Part shown: positions 12,885-17,835 of the stretch, piece by piece | Layout of the letters: every line of letters begins with the position of its first letter | Numbering within the stretch: position 1 is the stretch's first letter | From: an uncultured Eubacteriales bacterium | Lineage (GTDB): Bacteria; Bacillota; Clostridia; Oscillospirales; UMGS1783 | Direction of reading: 5' to 3' | Length of the DNA stretch: 17,835 nt | Assembly (NCBI GenBank): GCA_905209135.1 | Contig: CAJLRT010000003.1 | Coordinates: forward strand, 1 to 17,835 | Made by a program: the position numbers and the translations under genes | Notes under the pieces: generated by a model | Databases searched by the model: none | Told to the model about the DNA's origin: nothing | Seen by the model: the letters and a program-made list of their open reading frames with translations, nothing else

Positions 12885-14267
12885 ATGGGTATAACCAATG
12901 CAAATAAGCTGGTCAGTTTAGACCAAATTGGCTGCGATGAAACGCTGAAAGTAACGCTGGCGCTGGCCGCCACGCCGGATATCGTCTCGAATCCAACCGA
13001 TATTGTGCTGGTTCTGGACCGCTCCGGCAGCATGTCGGGCGAGCCGCTGGAGAATATGAAATCGGGCGCGAAGAAATTTATTGATATTATAGATGAATCC
13101 ACCGACGGTTCTCAGGACGGGAATATAGGCTCCGGGAGCCGAATCGGCATTGTCAGCTTTGCGAACAGCGCAAGCGTAGACGCGCAGCTGATCACGTCGG
13201 TCGCGACGCTCAAAGCGGCGGTAGACGGCCTTTCCGCCGGCGGGTTGACCAATCATGGGGACGCCTTCGCCACGGCGGTGCAGCTGTTTGACCCGGCGTC
13301 TTCCAACGCCAGGGTAATCGTTATGTTCACCGATGGGGAGACGACCGTCGGTCCCCCGCCTACGCCGATCGCCGAAGCGGCCAAGGCTTCGGGCATTATC
13401 ATTTACTGCATCGGGCTGATCGGTTCCGACGGCGTAAACGTCGGCGTTCTGAACGATTGGGCCACAGCTCCGGCCGCATCCCATGTCGTAGTCACGCCGG
13501 ACGACGCCGAGCTGGAACAGATTTTTGCGGATCTTGCAGCAAATATATCCAAAACCGGCGCCACGAATATTGTGATTGATGAGGTTGTCAATTCCGACTT
13601 TGTCATAACCAGTATCGTCCCGCCCACAATCGGTACGGCAACGATGATAAACTCGCAGACGCTGCAGTGGAAGATTGCGGAGCTCGGCGTGTCCGGGAAC
13701 GAAGGCGCCACACTGGAGTTTTTCATCCGGCATACCGCGCAGACGTCCGGCACGAAAAAGGTGAACGAGTCGATCACCTATACGGATACGGAGGGGAACG
13801 TAGTCAGCTTCCCGGACCCGACGGTTACGGTGGACTGCGGCATGGTCATCGATGTGGAAGAATGCCCGCTGCCGGTGGATCTGACGGTTGACGGCTGCCA
13901 GGATTCGGTTGTCGTCGATATGGGCGATACGTTCCTGGAATCGCTCGGCCGGATCGTGCAGCTTGACGTGACGGTGAAAAACGTATGCCCGAATAAGCGC
14001 GTCGCTCTGGGCGTCGTGCTGACTGAAGTGGATTCCGAAGGCATTGAATATCCGCGCGGCATGAAGACGGTTACGATTCCTGCGCATACCTTCCCGACCT
14101 GCCGGGACGTGCTGGTAAGGTGCGTAAAATTCGTGCTTCCGGAAGACCTGTCCGTTTCCGGTACAGGCGCGGGCAGCATGTGCGGCCCGAGGAACCTGAA
14201 AGCCCGCTTTATTGCGCACACCATTGACACGGACTATAGCTGCTGCGATGCTGTTCTGACGCTTTAA
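12885..14267 (+). CDS. Von Willebrand factor A domain protein with Cys-rich C-terminal domain
   Basis: Predicted 460-residue protein. The start at 12885 has AGGAGA 10 bases upstream. Domains: a short N-terminal part (1-35); a VWA domain (about 37-222) with the complete metal-binding MIDAS set, DRSGS (Asp45, Ser47, Ser49), Thr122 in GGLTNHGDAF and Asp150 in FTDGE; a beta-rich segment resembling DUF11-type sandwiches (about 226-325); and a Cys-rich C-terminal domain (about 330-460) with paired cysteines and a SCC near the end. There is no signal peptide, transmembrane helix, LPXTG or lipobox, so the protein is either cytoplasmic or exported or assembled by an unusual route (for example on a spore surface). 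Codon use is like the chromosome. The partner is unknown; the next gene downstream encodes a DUF305 protein. MIDAS predicts divalent-metal-dependent protein binding. Confidence 0.88.
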   Translation: MGITNANKLVSLDQIGCDETLKVTLALAATPDIVSNPTDIVLVLDRSGSMSGEPLENMKSGAKKFIDIIDESTDGSQDGNIGSGSRIGIVSFANSASVDAQLITSVATLKAAVDGLSAGGLTNHGDAFATAVQLFDPASSNARVIVMFTDGETTVGPPPTPIAEAAKASGIIIYCIGLIGSDGVNVGVLNDWATAPAASHVVVTPDDAELEQIFADLAANISKTGATNIVIDEVVNSDFVITSIVPPTIGTATMINSQTLQWKIAELGVSGNEGATLEFFIRHTAQTSGTKKVNESITYTDTEGNVVSFPDPTVTVDCGMVIDVEECPLPVDLTVDGCQDSVVVDMGDTFLESLGRIVQLDVTVKNVCPNKRVALGVVLTEVDSEGIEYPRGMKTVTIPAHTFPTCRDVLVRCVKFVLPEDLSVSGTGAGSMCGPRNLKARFIAHTIDTDYSCCDAVLTL

Positions 14268-14279
14268 GCCGCAGCCCAA

Positions 14280-14302
14280 ACCGCTTCTCTATGAGAAGCG
14301 GT
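14280..14302 (+). other. Stem-loop after the VWA gene
   Basis: Perfect 10-base stem ACCGCTTCTC / GAGAAGCGGT with a TAT loop, 12 bases after the stop codon. No T-run follows, so it may stabilise the 3' end or weaken read-through rather than end transcription. A second small hairpin, GTGCGC ACGA GCGCAC, lies at 14346-14361. Confidence 0.6.
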
Positions 14303-14419
14303 ACATATCGGCCGCCGGGGGGGCTTGGTCCGCGGCGTGTTTTCCGTGCGCACGAGCGCACCCGTGGAACAGGCGCGCCGCGCGGCGCATAGACTGTAAG
14401 GAAAAAGGAGGTGTACCAA

Positions 14420-14983
14420 ATGTTTCGCAGCAATCAAATCAGCGACACGGCAAAACGGTACCTGTGCCGCTTTTACGAAATTCTGGATGAGATGACAGCG
14501 GGCATGACGGGCGCGGAGCTCACGGACAGCCTCTCGCACAATTTCATCGTTCAGATGATACCGCACCACCGCGCGGCGATCGAGATGTCGCGCAACCTGC
14601 TGCAGTACACAACTTTCGTCCCCCTGCAGAACATAGCCAGGAACATCATCGTGGAGCAGACGGAGAGCATCGGCAATATGCAGGCCGTCCTGGACCGCTG
14701 CGGCGGGCTTTCCAGTACGGAGCAGGATCTGTGCCTGTACCAGCGGAGATTTCAGCGCATTGCGCAGGCGATGTTTTCACAAATGCGCAGCGCCTGCGCC
14801 GGGAACCGCATCAACGCCGATTTCATGCGGGAAATGATCCCGCACCACGAAGGGGCGGTCCGTATGTCGGAAAACGCGCTGTGCTTTCCCTTATGCCCGG
14901 AGCTTGTGCCGATACTTAGTAGAATTATCGTGTCGCAGAAAAAAGGCGTGCGCGAGATGAAGCGGCTTTTGCGCTGCGTATAG
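14420..14983 (+). CDS. DUF305-family protein with two MIPHH repeats
   Basis: Predicted 187-residue protein, apparently all helical. The start at ATG 14420 has a perfect AAGGAGGTG upstream; a GTG nine bases earlier lies inside that ribosome site and is rejected. The protein is an internal duplication. Repeat 1 (about 40-95) has HNFIVQMIPHHRAAIEMSRNLL, and repeat 2 (about 130-185) has ADFMREMIPHHEGAVRMSENAL. Each continues into a helix of the form I(I)V.Q......M..(V/L)L. The M-I-x-H-H-x-x-A-x-x-M pattern is the DUF305 signature; the family has a four-helix ferritin-like fold, and some members bind copper. Here both metal-ligand-like sets are intact, but there is no signal peptide, unlike the periplasmic members. 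It lies 152 bases after the VWA gene on the same strand, possibly co-transcribed. Confidence 0.88.
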   Translation: MFRSNQISDTAKRYLCRFYEILDEMTAGMTGAELTDSLSHNFIVQMIPHHRAAIEMSRNLLQYTTFVPLQNIARNIIVEQTESIGNMQAVLDRCGGLSSTEQDLCLYQRRFQRIAQAMFSQMRSACAGNRINADFMREMIPHHEGAVRMSENALCFPLCPELVPILSRIIVSQKKGVREMKRLLRCV

Positions 14984-14992
14984 AGGCAGGCG

Positions 14993-15037
14993 CCCAAAAG
15001 GCCCCGGCCGGATCCTCTCCGGCCGGTGCCTTTTGGG
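14993..15037. terminator. Long hairpin between the converging DUF305 and helicase genes
   Basis: Stem CCCAAAAGGC, one mismatch, CCGGCCGGA around a TCCTC loop, with the complement ending GCCTTTTGGG. It is nearly symmetrical, lies 10 bases past the DUF305 stop codon and 40 bases before the end of the minus-strand gene, and can act on both strands. The T-tract is part of the stem, so termination efficiency is uncertain. Confidence 0.7.
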
Positions 15038-15076
15038 TATGCGTCCATGAGCCGTTCCGGGCGTTTCCCGCCGCCG

Positions 15077-17835
15077 TCAGAACAGGCTGAGCTGTTCGGC
15101 CGGGCGCTCCCGTTTGCGGACCGTTTCGCGCGCGACTGCGGCGGGCAGGTCCGCAAGAAAGGGCGACGGCTCCCCGCCGGCGGTGAGGATCAGCTCCTCG
15201 CGGGCGCGCGTCATGCCCACAAACAGCAGGCGCCGCTCCTCCTCCGGGTCCGCCGCGCGTCCCCGGCTCTCCAGCGGCAGCATGCCGTCGCGCACGCCGG
15301 CGACGATGACCGCGGGAAATTCCAGGCCCTTGGCCCCGTGCAGGGTCATCAGCCTGACTGCGCCCGACTCCCAGCCTCGGCCGGCGGCGCGGCGCACGTC
15401 GGCCTCTTCGCCGAGCGCGAGCGTTTCAAACAGCCCCGCCATATCCGCGTGGAACACGGCCGTGTTTTTCAGCTTTTCCAGCGCCGGCGTCTCCCCGTAC
15501 GCCTCGGTCCACTGCGCGATCAGCTTCCAGGGCTTTTCCCTGCCGGCCCGCGCCCGCCACTGGTCCATGCGCATAAGCCAGTCCTCCAGCAGCGGCCTGC
15601 CCGCTGCAAGCCGGCGCAGCGCGTCTTCCGGCGCGCCGGGGTTTTCGGCGCAGGCGCGCGCCGCGGCCTCCGCCAGGTCGGCGGGGCAGTTCCATATCAG
15701 GCGCAGCGACGTTTCCGCGGCGGCAGCCTGCACGCGCGGCAGGCAGCGGAAAAAGGCGAGCGCGCCGCGCACTTCCGGCGCGTCCAGATAGGGCTCGCGC
15801 CCGCTTATGATACAGGGCACGTCGTCGTGCCGCAGGCATTTCTCAATCAGCTCGAGCTGGCGGTGGGTGCGGCAGAGCACGGCGATTTCCGAAAACGCGC
15901 GCGCCTCCCTGTCATGCCCCAGCCGCTGCGCCTCCAGCATGTCTACGCCGCCGGTCATGCGGCCGATCTCCTTTGCAATGCATATGCCCTCGGCAAAGTC
16001 GTCCGCCGCACGGATCAGGCGCACGGCGGGACCCGGCGGGCAGTGGGGCGCAAGGGCGCGGGCGGGGCCGGGATTGCGGCTGATTACGGGCAGGGCCGCG
16101 CCGAGGATCTCAGGCGCGGAGCGGTAGTTGTCCCGGAGCCGGATTTCCAGCGTGTCGGGCGCGTCCTCCCGCAGCCGCTCGAAACAGCGGCCGGACGCGC
16201 CCCGAAAGCCGTATATTGACTGATCGGGGTCGCCGATGACGAACAGGCTTTTTCCCGTCCGGCTCCAGGCCCGCACCAACTCGTACTGCACGTCGTTGAT
16301 ATCCTGGAACTCGTCCACCAGCAGATGGGTGAAGCCGCGGCGGCCCGACGTGTCCAGCCGCAGCGCCTCGGTGAGCAGGTCGTCAAAATCCAGCATGCCC
16401 AGCGCTTTCAGCCGGCCGCAGTACGCGCCGTACAGGTCCGCGTCCAGCCCCGCCTCGTCCGGCGCGGCGCCGTTTTTGACGCGGGAGACCGCCTGCAGAA
16501 AGCCCGCCTCGCTCCCCCGGCCGCCCGCGCCGCGCAGCGTCTGCTCCGCCAGCGTCAGCGCCTCTGCGCGGCTGACAAGGCGCACGTCCCCCAGCAGCCG
16601 CAGGCAGATGGCGTGGAATGTCCCGATCGTCATGCGCGAAACGGCCCGCCGCCCGCCCAGCTGCCGTTCCAGGCGCTGGCGCATCTCGGCCGCGGCCTGG
16701 TTTGTGAAGGTGACGGCCGTGATTTCGGACGGCTTTGCGCCCGCGCTGATCAGATGGGCGATCCGTGCGGCGAGCGTGCCGGTCTTGCCCGTGCCCGGCC
16801 CGGCGACGACGGCGACCGTCCGCGCCCCGGCGCAGGCCGCCGCCTGCTGCTGTTCGTTGAGCCGGCCCGGCGCGGGCGCGGCGGGTTCGGGTTCCCGCTG
16901 TGTATTGTGCGCGCGCCGTGCGCGGACTGCCGGCGGCCGGATTTCCCGCGCGGCCTCTATCCCGAACAGGGCGAGCTGGCCGCTGAACTGCTCCCGCTCC
17001 GCGGGCGTGAGCAGGGTGATCTCTCCGTATTCCCCGTCGTACCCCGCGCGGCGTTCCACCTGGCCGCGGCGCAGCCGCCGCACGCCCTCGGCGATGCACG
17101 GCCCCGCCGTGCGCGCAATATCCGCTTCGGGCGCGGCGCGCAGTATGGTAAATTCATCGCCCAGCTCCCGGAGCAGGCGTTCGTACAGCTCCAGCGTCTT
17201 TTTCCCGGCGGCCGGGCCTCCCGTCGACGCGGCGATGACCTCGGGCAGCGGGGCCAGGCTCTCGTAGGGCTTGGCCTGCGCGGGCCGGAACCCCGCGGGC
17301 CGGTCCGCCAGCGCTTCGACCCGGTGCTCCACGCCGATAGTCAGCTTCTTTCCGCAGACGGGACAGCGCCCGTCCAGCCGCGCCGTTTCGGCGGGCGTCA
17401 GGCAGACGCCGCAGGCGCGGTGCCCGTCGAGGTGGTATTTCCCCTCTTCCGGGAAGAACTCGATGGTGCCGGCCATGCCGTCGCCCGTGCGTATGGCGCG
17501 CAGGAGGTCGGGGTAGGACAGCTCGGCGTCCAGCAGATTGGCCTCCCGGCCGAGCTTCGCCGGGGAGTGCGCGTCGGAATGCGAGAGGAGGGTCAGCCCG
17601 TCCAGCGCGCTGACGCGCCAGTTCATGGGCGGGTCGGAGGACAGGCCGGTTTCAAAGGCGTGGATGTGCGGCGTCAGGTCCCCGAAGCATTCCTCCATGC
17701 TGTCAAACCCGGAAAACGCGCCGAACACGGCGAAGTGGGGCGTCCAGATATGGGCGGGGATGAGCTCCGCCTCCGGACAGGCCTCCAGCGTCAGCTCCAG
17801 CAGGTCCCGGCTGTCCAGGCCCAGAATGGGTCGGC
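15077..17835 (-). CDS. Endonuclease Q-like PHP nuclease fused to UvrD/PcrA-type helicase (N-terminus outside window)
   Basis: The frame is open to the window edge: 35 codons precede the GTG at 17728, so the 5' end is missing. Numbering from that GTG, the first 260 residues match the EndoQ/TIGR00375 family. They include PAHIWTPHFAVFGAFSGFDS (spanning the GTG), ETGLSSDPPMNW, LLSHSDAHSPAKLGREAN (metal-binding PHP motif), a four-cysteine zinc knuckle CGVC...CPVC (106-125), and AGYDGEYGEI (228-237). Archaeal EndoQ cuts 5' of deaminated bases and abasic sites. From about 288 an SF1 helicase follows: Walker A AGPGTGKT, TFTNQAAAEM, DEFQD (472-476), GDPDQSIYGFRG, LRDNYRS, LMTLHGAKGLEFP and LLFVGMTRAREEL. 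The helicase C-terminus is short compared with PcrA. QLALF (251-255) lies in the linker, and QLSLF forms the last five residues; both fit the beta-clamp binding motif. The expected role is repair of deaminated DNA coupled to unwinding. Confidence 0.9.
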   Translation of the reverse strand, partial: RPILGLDSRDLLELTLEACPEAELIPAHIWTPHFAVFGAFSGFDSMEECFGDLTPHIHAFETGLSSDPPMNWRVSALDGLTLLSHSDAHSPAKLGREANLLDAELSYPDLLRAIRTGDGMAGTIEFFPEEGKYHLDGHRACGVCLTPAETARLDGRCPVCGKKLTIGVEHRVEALADRPAGFRPAQAKPYESLAPLPEVIAASTGGPAAGKKTLELYERLLRELGDEFTILRAAPEADIARTAGPCIAEGVRRLRRGQVERRAGYDGEYGEITLLTPAEREQFSGQLALFGIEAAREIRPPAVRARRAHNTQREPEPAAPAPGRLNEQQQAAACAGARTVAVVAGPGTGKTGTLAARIAHLISAGAKPSEITAVTFTNQAAAEMRQRLERQLGGRRAVSRMTIGTFHAICLRLLGDVRLVSRAEALTLAEQTLRGAGGRGSEAGFLQAVSRVKNGAAPDEAGLDADLYGAYCGRLKALGMLDFDDLLTEALRLDTSGRRGFTHLLVDEFQDINDVQYELVRAWSRTGKSLFVIGDPDQSIYGFRGASGRCFERLREDAPDTLEIRLRDNYRSAPEILGAALPVISRNPGPARALAPHCPPGPAVRLIRAADDFAEGICIAKEIGRMTGGVDMLEAQRLGHDREARAFSEIAVLCRTHRQLELIEKCLRHDDVPCIISGREPYLDAPEVRGALAFFRCLPRVQAAAAETSLRLIWNCPADLAEAAARACAENPGAPEDALRRLAAGRPLLEDWLMRMDQWRARAGREKPWKLIAQWTEAYGETPALEKLKNTAVFHADMAGLFETLALGEEADVRRAAGRGWESGAVRLMTLHGAKGLEFPAVIVAGVRDGMLPLESRGRAADPEEERRLLFVGMTRAREELILTAGGEPSPFLADLPAAVARETVRKRERPAEQLSLF

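Noticed and set aside
12918..14279. A 453-codon antisense frame over the VWA gene
   Set aside because: Composition is Arg/His-rich with no domain; the plus-strand frame has complete VWA motifs and a ribosome site.
15114..17267. Long plus-strand frames opposite the helicase
   Set aside because: Arg/Ser/Pro-rich shadows of a GC-rich gene; the minus strand holds all helicase and PHP motifs.

Overview
No database search was possible. Family names come from recognised motifs, and statements about unknowns are limited to what can be read in the sequence. The window looks like a chromosomal segment of a GC-rich, low-ancestry-GC Firmicute (Clostridia, perhaps an Oscillospirales- or Christensenellales-like gut organism). 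Reasons: consensus Shine-Dalgarno sites (AGGAGG, AGGTGA), sigma-A type promoters with 17-nt spacers, ZapA and DUF4321 proteins next to Maf and dUTPase, lipobox lipoproteins, and an EndoQ-like/UvrD protein. The genus cannot be named.

Layout. (1) 1-934: the 3' end of aspS, closed by a strong bidirectional terminator. (2) 1114-6345, minus strand: five tandem paralogous lipoprotein genes of unknown function, read 5 to 1. Three of the four junctions carry a strong GC-rich stem-loop. A degraded, frameshifted remnant of an unrelated gene (about 6356-6801) lies upstream. (3) 6865-8766, minus strand: a housekeeping operon zapA - dut - DUF4321 - maf, with its own promoter and terminator. (4) 8800-10919, plus strand: divergent proB-proA for proline synthesis, from a near-consensus promoter whose spacer is a GCC repeat. 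(5) 10962-11149: tRNA-Leu(UAG) with its own promoter and terminator. (6) 11150-12661: a hairpin-rich noncoding block and an AT-rich DUF4238 gene. This segment is bracketed by two related terminator hairpins and looks like acquired DNA beside the tRNA. (7) 12809-15037: a von Willebrand factor A protein without a signal peptide, followed by a double DUF305 protein. (8) 15077-17835, minus strand: a large protein running off the window, an endonuclease Q-like PHP nuclease fused to a UvrD/PcrA-type helicase.

How the genes fit together. dUTPase and Maf both hydrolyse unwanted nucleotides, and they share an operon with a division protein. ProB and ProA catalyse consecutive steps. The lipoprotein array is probably one surface-exposed, recently diversifying family. 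The two observations that most deserve follow-up are (a) the lipoprotein array with its conserved, co-varying inter-gene palindromes and (b) the EndoQ-UvrD fusion, which carries two sequences (QLALF and QLSLF) that match the bacterial beta-clamp binding motif, one at the domain linker and one at the extreme C-terminus.
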